Positions 1 through 8,923 of a stretch of 64,000 bases of DNA are shown piece after piece (the first letter of the stretch is position 1; every line of letters starts with the position of its first letter). Origin of the DNA: an uncultured Bacteroidia bacterium. Lineage in GTDB: Bacteria > Bacteroidota > Bacteroidia > Bacteroidales > UBA932. The DNA is taken from contig CADCHE010000005.1 of NCBI GenBank assembly GCA_902801205.1, forward strand, positions 89,543 through 153,542, read 5' to 3'. The notes under the pieces were generated by a model. It was not told the DNA's origin. It did not search any database and saw only the letters and a list, made by a program, of their open reading frames with translations. The translations under genes and the position numbers were made by a program.

Positions 1-258
1 GCTGCCGACATACCCGGCGTCGAGTTCCGCCGCCCGGAAGGTGTAGTCGCCCTTGGCATGACGGGTCACTTCCACGCCCATGCCTTTCAGCAACTCGATC
101 AGATTGACGACATCGAGGATCTCCGGGATGTTCGAAATCCGGACCGGTTCAGCGGTCAACAGCACGGCGCTGATTACCTCCAAGGCCTCGTTCTTTGCCC
201 CCTGCGGTGTGATGGACCCCTGCAGCGGGTGTCCTCCTTCAATAATGAATCTACTCAT
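1..258 (-). CDS. murA: UDP-N-acetylglucosamine 1-carboxyvinyltransferase (MurA), N-terminal part
   Basis: MurA transfers enolpyruvate from PEP to UDP-GlcNAc, the first committed step of cytoplasmic peptidoglycan precursor synthesis. Only the first 86 codons are inside the window; the gene runs off the left edge. The protein begins MSRFIIEGGHPLQGS and carries GAKN at residues 20-23, matching the conserved Lys22-Asn23 of the active site. The start codon overlaps the end of murB by 8 nt (ATGAGTAG), so the two are probably translationally coupled. Identification rests on the N-terminal fold signature, which is characteristic; the catalytic Cys loop lies outside the window. Confidence 0.9.
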   Translation of the reverse strand, partial: MSRFIIEGGHPLQGSITPQGAKNEALEVISAVLLTAEPVRISNIPEILDVVNLIELLKGMGVEVTRHAKGDYTFRAAELDAGYVGS

Positions 259-1291
259 TTCCAATATGTTCCACTTCCGGATGCAAACAGATACCGAAGC
301 GCTGCCGCACCGTTTCAATGATTTCGTCTTCCAGGGCAAGCACGTCCTCCGGGGCCGCGTCACCCGTCGCGTTGACCAGCACGAGCGGCTGCGTGGGAAA
401 GACCTGGGCCCCGCCCCGCCGGCGTCCTTTCAGCCCGCAGCGGTCGATGAGCCAGGCGGCCGGGACCTTCACGTGCCCGCCCAGGTCGAAGTGCGGGATC
501 TCGCCGAAAGCGGCTCGCTCCCGCTCCTGCAGGGCGTCGAAGTCTTCCCGAGGGAGCACCGGATTCTTGAAGAAACTGCCGGCGCTGCCGGTTTCCGCCG
601 GATCGGGCAGCTTTTCCCGCCGGATGCCGATGACCGCCTCGCGCACGGCCTGTGGAGTCAGGGTCGCGGGATCGCCCGCCCAGCCGTTGCGCTGCAGGGC
701 CTCGCGGATGCCCCGGTAACCGAGTTGCGGAGACGGGTCGCGGCGCAGGCGGAAGGCTGCCCCGGTGACGACGAACCGGCCCGGTTCCCGCTTGAAACGC
801 GAATCCCGGTACCCATAGCCGCAATCGGCCGCCGCCAGCGTGACATGCCCGGCCGCCTGCCGGTCGTAGGCTTCCACCCGGACGAGCACGTCCTTTACTT
901 CCACCCCGTAGGCCCCGATGTTCTGCACGACCGCACCGCCCGTTTCGCCGGGAATGAGGCTGAGGTTTTCCAGCCCCCAGAGCCCCCGGCGGGCCACCTG
1001 GTCACAGAGACCGTCGAAGGGTTCCCCGGCCCCGGCCTCGAGCAGGAGGGTACCGTCCGGCGCATCGGTAAAACGGACGCCGCGGACGGCCGCATGCAGG
1101 AGCGTTCCGGGGAAGTCGCCCGTGAAGAGGAGGTTGCTGCCGCCGCCGATCACCTTCACAGGCGCGGGCAGGACACCCCAGTCGAGGACGTCCAGGTCGG
1201 CCGCCTCGGTGAACTCCAGCAGGCGGGCGCAGCGCACCTTCATTCCGAAGGTATTCCGGCGCGAAAGATCGGTGGGAAGGTTTCTGATCAT
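251..1291 (-). CDS. murB: UDP-N-acetylenolpyruvoylglucosamine reductase (MurB)
   Basis: MurB is the FAD-dependent, NADPH-using reductase that converts UDP-GlcNAc-enolpyruvate to UDP-MurNAc, the step directly after MurA. The 346-residue protein has the expected pieces in order: RNTFGMKV near the N-terminus, the FAD-binding VIGGGSNLLF, GETGGAVVQNIGAYG, the catalytic-serine segment AGSFFKNP and a C-terminal HPEVEHIG with the conserved Glu. The ATG at 1291 was chosen over an upstream one at 1327 because family members start just before the RNTF motif and because a -7 promoter element sits at 1297-1304. The stop overlaps murA. Confidence 0.95.
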   Translation of the reverse strand: MIRNLPTDLSRRNTFGMKVRCARLLEFTEAADLDVLDWGVLPAPVKVIGGGSNLLFTGDFPGTLLHAAVRGVRFTDAPDGTLLLEAGAGEPFDGLCDQVARRGLWGLENLSLIPGETGGAVVQNIGAYGVEVKDVLVRVEAYDRQAAGHVTLAAADCGYGYRDSRFKREPGRFVVTGAAFRLRRDPSPQLGYRGIREALQRNGWAGDPATLTPQAVREAVIGIRREKLPDPAETGSAGSFFKNPVLPREDFDALQERERAAFGEIPHFDLGGHVKVPAAWLIDRCGLKGRRRGGAQVFPTQPLVLVNATGDAAPEDVLALEDEIIETVRQRFGICLHPEVEHIGNE

Positions 1292-1296
1292 TTCCG

Positions 1297-1328
1297 TAAA
1301 GATAGTGAACTGCGGCGGAACTTGCAAG
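1297..1328 (-). promoter_or_regulatory. promoter of murB (murA)
   Basis: Reading leftwards, CTTG (1328-1325) is followed after 20 nt by TATCTTTA (1304-1297), a one-mismatch match to the Bacteroidetes -7 element TAnnTTTG. Only 5 nt separate it from the murB ATG, so the transcript would be almost leaderless. The motif overlaps the gap after the upstream GH2 gene. Confidence 0.55.
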
Positions 1329-1334
1329 GAGGAA

Positions 1335-3893
1335 TCACCGGACGTCGAGTTCCGCCACGGACATCAGCCCGCAGGGAAGGCCGCCCTCCGCCGAGACGCG
1401 GACATACCGCGCCGAAACGGCGGGCAGGCGGATGGACTGCCACTCCGCGTGGGAAGGCCGCTCGGTGGGCGGGACGGGGCGGGCCGTCCGGAGGGCGGGC
1501 ACCGTCGCCACGGGCCTGAAATGCTGCCCATCGGAAGAAACGCTCACGACGGCGGACCGGGGCGATTCGACCTTCCCGTCCGCCGAACCCCAGGCGATCC
1601 GGCATTCCCGCAGCTTCCGTTTCCGCCCCAGGTCGACGCAGATCCAGGGCGCGGCGTCGTCCGGGGCGCAGACCCAGCGGGTCCGTTCGGCGCCGTCGGT
1701 CGCAAAGACGGGCATCCGGCCTCCGTGATGGACCGACGTCTGGCTCGAAGCCGTGACCGGCGCCTCGAACGCGAAGCCGGGGGCACGGTCCAGGACGTTC
1801 CAGCGCCGTTCGGAGCAGGTCCCGTCCGGCAATGTGGCGGTCAGCAGCAGCGGTCCCCGAGCGCGCCGGGGAACAGGGATGCGCAACCGCTCAGCAGCCC
1901 GGCTGTGCGCCGGGGCCGACAGGCGAAAGACCCGCTCGAAAACCACCGCGCCGTCCGGACGGGCCAGCCGGACGCAGACTTCGGTCGATACCGCAAGGCG
2001 GCCAGGTCTTTCATTCAGGAGGACGACGTCCAGCTCCGGCGCCGTTCCGGCGAGGACTTCCTCCCGATAGTCGTCCAGCACCACGGTGATCGGCGCGAAG
2101 GCGCTCCGGAACCGGGTGACGACCTCGGGACGGATGACCGGGACGGTCAGGTCCGGGCAGAGCACGTCGCCGGTATAGGCGACGTCCGGATCGTCGAAGG
2201 AATACGTCAGGGCCGTAAAGTGAAGGATCCCGGCGATGTCGCTCCGGACGCGCCAGTATTCCGTCAGCATGCCCACGCTCCAGGCGTAATAGTCGCGCCG
2301 GTCCTCCCGCGTGGCGGCGGCCGGCAGGTTCCAGTGATAATTCTGCCGCCCCAGGAGCGTCGCGTCGCCGTTCCGGTTGAGCCAGTCCCAACCGTACTCG
2401 TTGATGATCTTGGTCAGGCCGTCGTCCTGCCCGCCGGGATACAGGTCCATCGACCCGTCCGTCACGGCGCCGTCGTACCCGTTCAGGTAGCCCGGCGTGA
2501 AGTCGTTCCGGATGTAGAAGTAAGGATGGTATTCGCGGACGTCGCTGCTGTCCGGATTGGGGGAAGTCCAGCCGATTTCAAACGGACGCTGCTGGAAATC
2601 CAGCGGCTTCAGGGCGGCCGCCAGGTCACGGAACCACCCCTGGTAACTTTCATTCTGCAGGTCGATGATGACGACGGACGGGTGCGTGCCCCGGTCGCGG
2701 AGCCAGTCGCGGTACTCCGGAAGGAGCATCTCGGCGCTCCACGGGCACGGGTAGAGATGGGGACGCGGACCGTAGACCCAGAAGGGGTATTCGTCCTGGA
2801 TCATCAGCCCCATCTCGTCGCAGAGGTCGTACCATCGCTCGGGCGCCGCGGAGATGCAGTTGCGGAAGGTGTCCCAGCCGATGTCCTTGAAAGCGGAGAA
2901 AAGGGCCCGCATCCAGGTTTCGTCCCAGGGCTTGCCGCCGCACTGCGGATCGTCGAAGAACCGGAACAGGTCGGTGTTGGTCCCGGCCAGGAAGCGCTTA
3001 TGCCCGTTCAGCAGGAAGCACTTGTAGTACGGATTGACCTCGAAGGTGCGCATGCCGAACCGCCGGGAGGGGTCGTCTCCCCGGGTGACGGCCGTCAGCG
3101 TATAGAGCCGGGGATGCTCCGGTGTCCAGGCATCGCGGTCGCGGTCGAAGTCCGGGACCGGCACCTCCGCCGTGACCTGCCGCGTTTCCCCCGCGGCCAG
3201 CGGCGCCCCTTCCACACCCTTGCGGGCGCGGTCGACCAAGAACGTGACCGAGCCGCTCACCGGCGCATCGCCGCCATTGTACAAGGTCGCCCGGACGATG
3301 ACGAGGCCGCGGTCGAGGTCGGCCCGGGTCTCCAGGTCCGTGACCGCCGGCCAGCCGGACAGGATCAGGGTCACATCGTCATAGATGCCCGGATAGTAGT
3401 GGAGCCGCTCATAATCGCCGCCGTTGTGCGCGGCCGGAGAACCGTCGGACAGGACGTCCGCCACCGACTTGACACGAACGACGATCTCGTTGTCCTCCCC
3501 CGGCTTCAAGTAGGGCCGGATGTCCGTCTCGCTTGCGCTGAAATTGTACGGATAGAAATCCGCCTTGACGCCGTTGACGAAGACGGTGCGGCCGAACGCC
3601 GCCTTGGCGATCCGCAGCACGGCGCGGGGCGGCAGGTCCCGGGGCGCCCGCCACCGGGTGCGATACCACAGGGCGCCGTGAGGGCTGTACGCTTCTTCCG
3701 GCGTCATCAGAGGCCAGTGTCCCGGCACGGGGATCCGATGACCGAACACCTCCGGGATCCGGTCGGAATCCGCATCCTTCACGGGCGCCGCCTCCCACTC
3801 GCCGTTCAGGGAGATGGTCTGCCGGGTTTCCCCGGCGGAGGAGACGGCCAGGAGAAAGAAAAGGAAGGCAAACAGGAGAAACTGTCGTTTCAT
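1335..3893 (-). CDS. Secreted GH2 family glycosidase with C-terminal F5/8-type (CBM32-like) domain
   Basis: Exported glycoside hydrolase of family GH2 (beta-galactosidase, beta-glucuronidase or beta-mannosidase type); the exact substrate cannot be read from sequence. The 852-residue protein starts with a signal peptide (MKRQFLLFAFLFFLLAVSSA), then the N-terminal jelly roll opening with SLNGEWEAAP, an Ig-like sandwich, and the TIM barrel. The acid/base Glu is in IDLQNES (about residue 413) and the nucleophile in INEYGWDW (about 498). The last 150 residues (from TASSQTSVHHGG to the end) look like a discoidin/F5-8 carbohydrate-binding module. The start at 3893 puts the signal peptide first; the longer ORF form has no such logic. 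It is divergent from metY and shares a promoter region. murB follows 43 nt downstream. Confidence 0.85.
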   Translation of the reverse strand: MKRQFLLFAFLFFLLAVSSAGETRQTISLNGEWEAAPVKDADSDRIPEVFGHRIPVPGHWPLMTPEEAYSPHGALWYRTRWRAPRDLPPRAVLRIAKAAFGRTVFVNGVKADFYPYNFSASETDIRPYLKPGEDNEIVVRVKSVADVLSDGSPAAHNGGDYERLHYYPGIYDDVTLILSGWPAVTDLETRADLDRGLVIVRATLYNGGDAPVSGSVTFLVDRARKGVEGAPLAAGETRQVTAEVPVPDFDRDRDAWTPEHPRLYTLTAVTRGDDPSRRFGMRTFEVNPYYKCFLLNGHKRFLAGTNTDLFRFFDDPQCGGKPWDETWMRALFSAFKDIGWDTFRNCISAAPERWYDLCDEMGLMIQDEYPFWVYGPRPHLYPCPWSAEMLLPEYRDWLRDRGTHPSVVIIDLQNESYQGWFRDLAAALKPLDFQQRPFEIGWTSPNPDSSDVREYHPYFYIRNDFTPGYLNGYDGAVTDGSMDLYPGGQDDGLTKIINEYGWDWLNRNGDATLLGRQNYHWNLPAAATREDRRDYYAWSVGMLTEYWRVRSDIAGILHFTALTYSFDDPDVAYTGDVLCPDLTVPVIRPEVVTRFRSAFAPITVVLDDYREEVLAGTAPELDVVLLNERPGRLAVSTEVCVRLARPDGAVVFERVFRLSAPAHSRAAERLRIPVPRRARGPLLLTATLPDGTCSERRWNVLDRAPGFAFEAPVTASSQTSVHHGGRMPVFATDGAERTRWVCAPDDAAPWICVDLGRKRKLRECRIAWGSADGKVESPRSAVVSVSSDGQHFRPVATVPALRTARPVPPTERPSHAEWQSIRLPAVSARYVRVSAEGGLPCGLMSVAELDVR

Positions 3894-3906
3894 AGGCGTG
3901 TTCCGT

Positions 3907-3949
3907 GTTGAATCTTGACAAAAATAAACTATTTTTGCCAAGAATAAAA
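3907..3949. promoter_or_regulatory. back-to-back divergent promoters of metY and the GH2 gene
   Basis: Two identical -7 elements TATTTTTG face away from each other at 3930-3937 (plus, toward metY) and 3926-3919 (minus, toward the GH2 gene), forming a perfect 8+3+8 inverted repeat. For metY a GTTG lies at 3907-3910, exactly 19 nt upstream of the -7 element. The minus-strand -33 box is poorer (TTTT at 3949-3946). Polymerases on the two promoters would overlap. Confidence 0.65.
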
Positions 3950-3959
3950 CGAACGACAC

Positions 3960-5246
3960 ATGGAAAAGAAAAAAGGCATCGGCACCCTGTGCGTACAGGC
4001 GGGGTACAAACCCGGGAGGGGCGAATCAAGGCAGATTCCGATCATCCAGAGCACGACTTTCAAGTACGAGACCTCCGACCAGATGGGACGTCTCTTCGAC
4101 CTGGAAGACAGCGGCTACTTCTACACCCGCCTCCAGAACCCGACGGACGACCTGGTCGCGGCCAAGATCACGGCCCTGGAAGGCGGTTTCGCCGGCATGC
4201 TCACCTCCTCGGGCCAGGCGGCCAACTGGTTCGCATGCTTGAACATCTGCCAGGCGGGCGACCACATCGTCAGCACCAACAACATCTACGGCGGCTCCTT
4301 CAACCTGCTGGGCACATCCTTCCGGAAACTCGGCATCGACGTGACCTTCATCCACGCCGATTCCTCCGAAGAGGAGATCCGCGCCGCGCTGCGTCCCAAT
4401 ACGAAGCTCATCTTCGCGGAGGTGCTCTCCAACCCCTCCGTGGAAGTGCTCGACATCGAGCGGTACGCCCGCGTAGCCCACGCGTTCGGCGTGCCGCTGA
4501 TCGTGGACAACACCTTCGCCACACCCGTCAACTGCCGGCCGATCGAGTTCGGAGCCGATATCGTCACCCACTCCACGACCAAGTACATGGACGGACACGG
4601 CGTGGCCGTGGGCGGCGCCATCGTGGACAGCGGCAACTTCCCCTGGTCCGACTGGCCCGAACGCTTCCCGGGCCTGTGCACCCCGGATGCTTCCTACCAC
4701 GGCCTCGTCTACACGCAGGCCTTCGGCAAAGGCGCCTTCATCACCAAGGCCGTGAGCCAGCTGATGCGCGATTTCGGCGCACAGCAGGGGCCCCAGAACG
4801 CCTTCTATCTCAACCTGGGGCTGCAGAGCCTCCATGTGCGGATGCAGCGCCATTGTGAAAGCGCCATGCAGGTCGCCCGGTTCCTCCAGGGGCATCCCGA
4901 CGTGGCTTGGGTCCGTTATCCCGGGTTGGAGAGCGACCCGTACCATGCCCTGGCGCAGAAATACATGCCCGGCGGGACCTGCGGTGTGATGTGCATCGGC
5001 CTGAAGGGCGGACGCGACTTCGACAACCGCTTCATGGACGCCCTGCAGCTCATCACCATCGAGACGCACGTGGCCGACTGCTACTCCTGCATCCTGCATC
5101 CCGCCTCCCACACCCATCGCCAACTTTCCGACGAACAGTTGCGCGAAGCCGGCATCGATCCGGGCCTCATGCGGCTCTCGATCGGCCTGGAGGACGCTGC
5201 AGACATCATCGACGACCTCGACCAGGCCCTGCGCGCCGCCCACTGA
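3960..5246 (+). CDS. metY: O-acetylhomoserine aminocarboxypropyltransferase / cystathionine gamma-synthase family PLP enzyme
   Basis: Cys/Met metabolism PLP-dependent enzyme, most like O-acetylhomoserine sulfhydrylase, which makes homocysteine directly from O-acetylhomoserine and sulfide. The 428-residue length is that of MetY and longer than most cystathionine gamma-synthases. Visible signatures are GTLCVQAGY at the N-terminus, YTRLQNPT, SSGQAAN, the VDNTFATP segment that binds the cofactor, and the PLP-anchoring Lys in HSTTKYMDGHG (about residue 208). It stands first in a short plus-strand unit followed 32 nt later by an EEP lipoprotein. Since metK occurs further along, both ends of methionine use are in this window, though not in one operon. 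Confidence 0.9.
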   Translation: MEKKKGIGTLCVQAGYKPGRGESRQIPIIQSTTFKYETSDQMGRLFDLEDSGYFYTRLQNPTDDLVAAKITALEGGFAGMLTSSGQAANWFACLNICQAGDHIVSTNNIYGGSFNLLGTSFRKLGIDVTFIHADSSEEEIRAALRPNTKLIFAEVLSNPSVEVLDIERYARVAHAFGVPLIVDNTFATPVNCRPIEFGADIVTHSTTKYMDGHGVAVGGAIVDSGNFPWSDWPERFPGLCTPDASYHGLVYTQAFGKGAFITKAVSQLMRDFGAQQGPQNAFYLNLGLQSLHVRMQRHCESAMQVARFLQGHPDVAWVRYPGLESDPYHALAQKYMPGGTCGVMCIGLKGGRDFDNRFMDALQLITIETHVADCYSCILHPASHTHRQLSDEQLREAGIDPGLMRLSIGLEDAADIIDDLDQALRAAH

Positions 5247-5278
5247 CGGACGCACCCGGCAAACAAAAGCCAGACCCC

Positions 5279-6277
5279 ATGACTCGAACTTACTTTTCTT
5301 TTCTGACCGCATCCCTGCTGGCGACCGCCCTCTTCCTGGGCGCCTGCAGCAAGCCGGCGGCGAAAGAGCAGACCCCCGCACCCGAGGATGAAAGACCGGA
5401 GGAAGAGGCTGCTCCCAAAGAGGTTTCCTTCGACCTGCGGCTGATGAGTTTCAACATCCTCCAGTCCAAAGACGAGGCGGAAGGCCACGCCTGGGCGGAA
5501 TACCGGGCGGAGCCCTGCAGGAAGATGTTCCAGGAGGCCGCTCCCGACATCATCTGCCTGCAGGAATGCCGCCGCACGCAGCTGAACTTCATGAAGGACA
5601 ACTTCAAGGAATACAGTTATTTCTCCTATGCGAAAGACGGCGTCAAGAAGGCGGGACGCGAACAGGAGGAATCCTGCGAGGACGACGCCCTCTTCAAGAA
5701 CGGCGGGCAGCGCAACGTCATCGCCCTGCGCACGGACCGCTTCTCCCTGGTCTCCTGGGGGCGGTACTGGTTCAGCGACACGCCGGACGTGAGTTCTTAC
5801 GCGGGTGACCTGTTCAAGGACGGCGGGACCCCCAAACTGACACTCTGGCTGAAAGTCAAGGAAAAGAAGACCGGCCTGCAGTTCTATGTATGGGACACCC
5901 ACTTCTTCCCGCACGGGGACCTCGGACGGAAGCAGTGCGGCCTGATGAGCGTGAAGCGGATGAAGGACATCTGCGGCGAAACGGCGACCGTCTTCTTCTG
6001 CGGCGACCTCAACCGCGACTTGAACCATGCGGACCTGGAGCCGCTGCGCGGTTGGATGAAGCATGCCCGCACGGTGGCTCCCAAGACGGACGACAGCCCC
6101 ACCTACACGGGTTTCCGGACCGACCGGAACACCTGGACCTGGATCGACCACATCTTCTTCCGGAATGCGGAAGTGTCTCTGTACAAAGTAATCAGCGAAC
6201 CTGTCAGCGGCGGGACCTCGGTCGTTTCGGACCATTTCCCGACCTATGCCGATTTCACGGTCCGCGGAACGGTCTGA
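5279..6277 (+). CDS. Endonuclease/exonuclease/phosphatase (EEP) family lipoprotein
   Basis: 332-residue exported EEP-fold hydrolase. The start at 5279 gives a lipoprotein signal (MTRTYFSFLTASLLATALFL then LGAC), followed by an acidic Pro/Glu linker. EEP motifs are complete: LRLMSFNILQ (metal-binding Asn), ICLQECR (metal-binding Glu), WDTHFF, FFCGDLNRD, WIDHIFF and the terminal SDHFPTYADF with the catalytic Asp-His. This resembles the DNase I/sphingomyelinase superfamily; the substrate (phosphodiester, phospholipid or sugar phosphate) cannot be assigned. It probably sits on the periplasmic or outer face of a membrane. A second EEP protein without close similarity lies at 21325. Confidence 0.85.
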   Translation: MTRTYFSFLTASLLATALFLGACSKPAAKEQTPAPEDERPEEEAAPKEVSFDLRLMSFNILQSKDEAEGHAWAEYRAEPCRKMFQEAAPDIICLQECRRTQLNFMKDNFKEYSYFSYAKDGVKKAGREQEESCEDDALFKNGGQRNVIALRTDRFSLVSWGRYWFSDTPDVSSYAGDLFKDGGTPKLTLWLKVKEKKTGLQFYVWDTHFFPHGDLGRKQCGLMSVKRMKDICGETATVFFCGDLNRDLNHADLEPLRGWMKHARTVAPKTDDSPTYTGFRTDRNTWTWIDHIFFRNAEVSLYKVISEPVSGGTSVVSDHFPTYADFTVRGTV

Positions 6278-6281
6278 CGAT

Positions 6282-6296
6282 GCCCCGGAACGGGGC
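6282..6296. terminator. GC-rich hairpin between convergent genes
   Basis: GCCCCG, loop GAA, CGGGGC forms a 6-bp stem in the 21-nt gap between the EEP gene and the convergent aminopeptidase gene. There is no strong T-run, so it may only slow polymerase or protect 3' ends. Confidence 0.4.
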
Positions 6297-6298
6297 CG

Positions 6299-8137
6299 TC
6301 AGCGGGTGACCGGGGCGGTCTTGTCGCGGAGCCAGCGGGCGGCGGGCCCGGAAAGCCGCGGCGAGAGTTTCTCGTATACGCGCTTATGGTAGGCGTTCAG
6401 CCAGGCGATCTCGCTCTCGTCCAGCAGGCCGACCAGCAGGGCCGACGTATCGAACGGACACAGGGTCAGGGGCTCGAACCGGCTCCAGGCACCGAACTCG
6501 TTGGTGCCCGCATCCACCGTCAGCAGCAGGTTTTCGTGCCGGACGCCGTGCCGGCCTTCCCGGTAGATACCCGGCTCGTCGGAAGTGATCATCCCGGCGA
6601 GCAGCGGCTGGCGGTTGAAATTCTGCCGGATGTCCTGCGGCCCCTCGTGGACGCCCAGGAAGAAGCCGACCCCATGGCCGGTGCCGTGGCCGAAATTCCG
6701 GAGGGACGCCCAAAGGGGCGCCCGCGCCAGGGCATCGAGCTGGCAGCCGGCCGTTCCGCGCGGGAACACGGCCTTGGCCAGGTCGATGTGTCCTTTCAGG
6801 ACGAGGGTGTAGTCTTCTTTCTCCAGCTGCGTACAGGGCCCCAGCGGCACCGTCCGGGTGATGTCCGTCGTCCCGAAGATGTACTGCCCGCCGGAATCGC
6901 ACAGGTACAGGCCCTGGGGAAACAGCACGCGGGAACCGGTCTCCGGGGTTACATAATGGGGCAGCGCAGCGGAAGGGCCGTAGGCGGAGATGGTCTCGAA
7001 ACTCTCCCCGCGGAAGCCCGGAATCCGGCTCCGGCAGTCGTGCAGGTAGCAGGCCGCCTCGTATTCGTCGATGCTTTCTCCGGCGGCGAGCGACTGCTCG
7101 AGCCAGAAGAGGAACTGGACCATCGCCAGGCCGTCTTCCAGATGGGCTTCCCGCATCTGGGCGATTTCGATCTCGTTCTTCACGGCCTTCCGCAGGCCCA
7201 CCGGCGTGCGGCCCGCCTCGATCTCGCAGCGCGGCGCGCTTTCCTTCAACAGCTGGTACAGGTCGTAGTTGAGCGTGGACGCATCCACGAAGAGCCGGTG
7301 GATGAACTCGCCGTCCAGCATGCCGGAGAGGACGAGTCCGATCTCGTCATAGTCCTGGATGCTGACCCCGTCGGCCGTCAATTCATAAAAGCTGTCCTCG
7401 GTTTCGTGGTCTTCCGGCGGCAGGGGCCCCTTGCGGACGAACCACAGGCAGTCCGTAGGCGTCACCAGCAGGTAGGAGATGACCAGCGGATTGTACGCGA
7501 TGTCTTCGCCGCGGACGTTGAGCAGCCAGGCGATTTCGTCCAGGGCGGAGAGCAGGATGCCGTCGAAGCCGCCCTCCGACAGCCACCGGCGGAGCCACGA
7601 GAGTTTCTGGGTGCGGGACCATCCGGCCAATTCGGCGCCGAGGGTGATCACCGGGGTCTGCGGCACCGCGGGGCGGTCGGTCCAAAGGGGCTGCAGCAGG
7701 TCGGGGATGCTGACGACGGTCAGGGCATCCTCCGCCCCGAAAGCCGTACGCAGCGTCGTGACTTCGGTGGCGCTGATGCAGCGCCCGTCCACGGCCACCA
7801 CCGTTTCGCTCCCTCCGGCGAAATGGCGGGCCAGCCACTGGGGCACGGGCACTTCGTCGGGCACACGCGTCTTGTGCAGCTGCACGCCCGTTCCCTCCAG
7901 CTGCGCATTCGCCTGGATGAAATAGCGGCTGTCCGTCCACAGGCCGGCATGGTCGGCCGTCACGACGAGGTCGCCCTCGCCCGTGTAGCCAGAAGCCCAT
8001 TCCACCGCATGGTAACGCGGTGCGGAATACTCGCTCCGGTGCGGATCGGTCCCCGTCAGGATGACGGCATCCCAGCCGTGGGCGGCCATCATCCGGCGGA
8101 GCTGGTCCAACCGTTCCCTGATCACTGAAAGTTCCAT
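6299..8137 (-). CDS. pepP: Xaa-Pro aminopeptidase (M24B, three-domain aminopeptidase P)
   Basis: Dinuclear-metal aminopeptidase that removes the N-terminal residue before proline. The 612-residue length is that of the three-domain eukaryote-like aminopeptidase P: two creatinase-like N-terminal domains (from LDQLRRMMAAHGWDA) and a C-terminal pita-bread domain. Metal ligands can be seen in LCDSGGQY and TTDITRT (Asp, Asp), GHGTGHGVG (His), TSDEPGIY (Glu) and GVRHENLL (Glu). No signal peptide, so cytoplasmic. The ATG at 8137 is chosen because the promoter -7 element lies at 8162-8169 and the family starts just before the creatinase domain; the much longer reading frame upstream is antisense to the lipoprotein genes. 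Confidence 0.92.
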   Translation of the reverse strand: MELSVIRERLDQLRRMMAAHGWDAVILTGTDPHRSEYSAPRYHAVEWASGYTGEGDLVVTADHAGLWTDSRYFIQANAQLEGTGVQLHKTRVPDEVPVPQWLARHFAGGSETVVAVDGRCISATEVTTLRTAFGAEDALTVVSIPDLLQPLWTDRPAVPQTPVITLGAELAGWSRTQKLSWLRRWLSEGGFDGILLSALDEIAWLLNVRGEDIAYNPLVISYLLVTPTDCLWFVRKGPLPPEDHETEDSFYELTADGVSIQDYDEIGLVLSGMLDGEFIHRLFVDASTLNYDLYQLLKESAPRCEIEAGRTPVGLRKAVKNEIEIAQMREAHLEDGLAMVQFLFWLEQSLAAGESIDEYEAACYLHDCRSRIPGFRGESFETISAYGPSAALPHYVTPETGSRVLFPQGLYLCDSGGQYIFGTTDITRTVPLGPCTQLEKEDYTLVLKGHIDLAKAVFPRGTAGCQLDALARAPLWASLRNFGHGTGHGVGFFLGVHEGPQDIRQNFNRQPLLAGMITSDEPGIYREGRHGVRHENLLLTVDAGTNEFGAWSRFEPLTLCPFDTSALLVGLLDESEIAWLNAYHKRVYEKLSPRLSGPAARWLRDKTAPVTR

Positions 8138-8161
8138 GGCGATCGTCCTTATAGTCCATGA

Positions 8162-8193
8162 CAAAAATAATATACTCGCACCGGATTTGCAAT
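8162..8193 (-). promoter_or_regulatory. promoter of pepP
   Basis: Leftward ATTG (8193-8190), a 20-nt spacer and TATTTTTG (8169-8162) match the Bacteroidetes -33/-7 pattern well. The leader to the pepP ATG is about 20 nt. Confidence 0.65.
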
Positions 8194-8211
8194 AAGGGCG
8201 CTCGCACGAGT

Positions 8212-8243
8212 TTTGCATTTTTCCGGAGGATTCGGTATCTTTC
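8212..8243 (+). promoter_or_regulatory. promoter of the lipoprotein-lipoprotein-miaA unit
   Basis: TTTG at 8212-8215, 20-nt spacer, TATCTTTC at 8236-8243 (one mismatch to TAnnTTTG). The first in-frame ATG is only 8 nt further, at 8252; a second ATG at 8264 would give a more usual leader. Confidence 0.55.
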
Positions 8244-8251
8244 GCAAGGAA

Positions 8252-8917
8252 ATGAAAACGAGAATGAAATATCCCTTCTTCGACAGGAGCGCCGCCCGGG
8301 CCTGTGCGGCGGTCCTCCTGCTGCTGGGCGCCGTCTCCTGCGCCGCACCGCGCTTCACCGCAGCCTTGCCCGACCTGCAGCGGGAAGGAGCCACCGCCAT
8401 CGCCTTCGACGCGAAGGTCAGCGAACCCGTGGCCGGAACGAAAACCGTGCGCCCGGACGACGAACTGGGCCGGCAGGGCGACCGGAACATCGCCGACGCC
8501 CTGCTGGACAACGGATTCTTCCCGGTCGACACCGTGCGGCGGATGTCCACCCTGCCGGGAACCCTCGCCGGGGCCGTCCGGATGGTCTTCACCGGCTCCT
8601 TCAATACCCCCAAGCGCAAACTGCACACCGTCATCGTCCCGGAACGCCTGCAGGAGGAGGCCCGCCTGACGGGCCGGCGCTTCCTGGTGATCGCCCGCCC
8701 CCTGGGGACCTTCCGGGAGCGGGAAGACAAATACGACCTGGAACACTCGGAAGCCATCCTGTCCCTGGTCGTGGTGGACCTGCAGAAAAAACAGGTGCTC
8801 TACCGGGGGAAAAACCGGATGAGCATCGATCCCCTCTGGCCGGAAAACGCCCGGACGCAGGTCCGGATCCTTCTCGGCGACCTGTTCGCAGGCCGCATCA
8901 CCGATGCTATTGATTGA
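8252..8917 (+). CDS. Small lipoprotein of unknown function, related to the next gene
   Basis: No function recognised. The 221-residue product has an N-terminal basic stretch, a hydrophobic core and a lipobox ending in AVSC (about residue 30), so it is likely a membrane-anchored lipoprotein. The mature part is a compact alpha/beta domain with GRRFLVIARPLG and, 30 residues later, LVVVDLQKKQVLYRGK. The same layout occurs in the following gene (GARFILITAHDG and VALVDTKKECVLFAK), suggesting two diverged copies of one domain. ATG at 8252 or 8264 could be the start; the latter fits the promoter better. It is followed after 6 nt by the second lipoprotein and then miaA. Confidence 0.7.
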   Translation: MKTRMKYPFFDRSAARACAAVLLLLGAVSCAAPRFTAALPDLQREGATAIAFDAKVSEPVAGTKTVRPDDELGRQGDRNIADALLDNGFFPVDTVRRMSTLPGTLAGAVRMVFTGSFNTPKRKLHTVIVPERLQEEARLTGRRFLVIARPLGTFREREDKYDLEHSEAILSLVVVDLQKKQVLYRGKNRMSIDPLWPENARTQVRILLGDLFAGRITDAID

Positions 8918-8923
8918 GAAAAC

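Noticed and set aside
918-3911. 997-residue plus-strand frame opposite murB and the GH2 gene
   Set aside because: Arg/Pro/Gly-rich shadow of two clearly assigned minus-strand genes.
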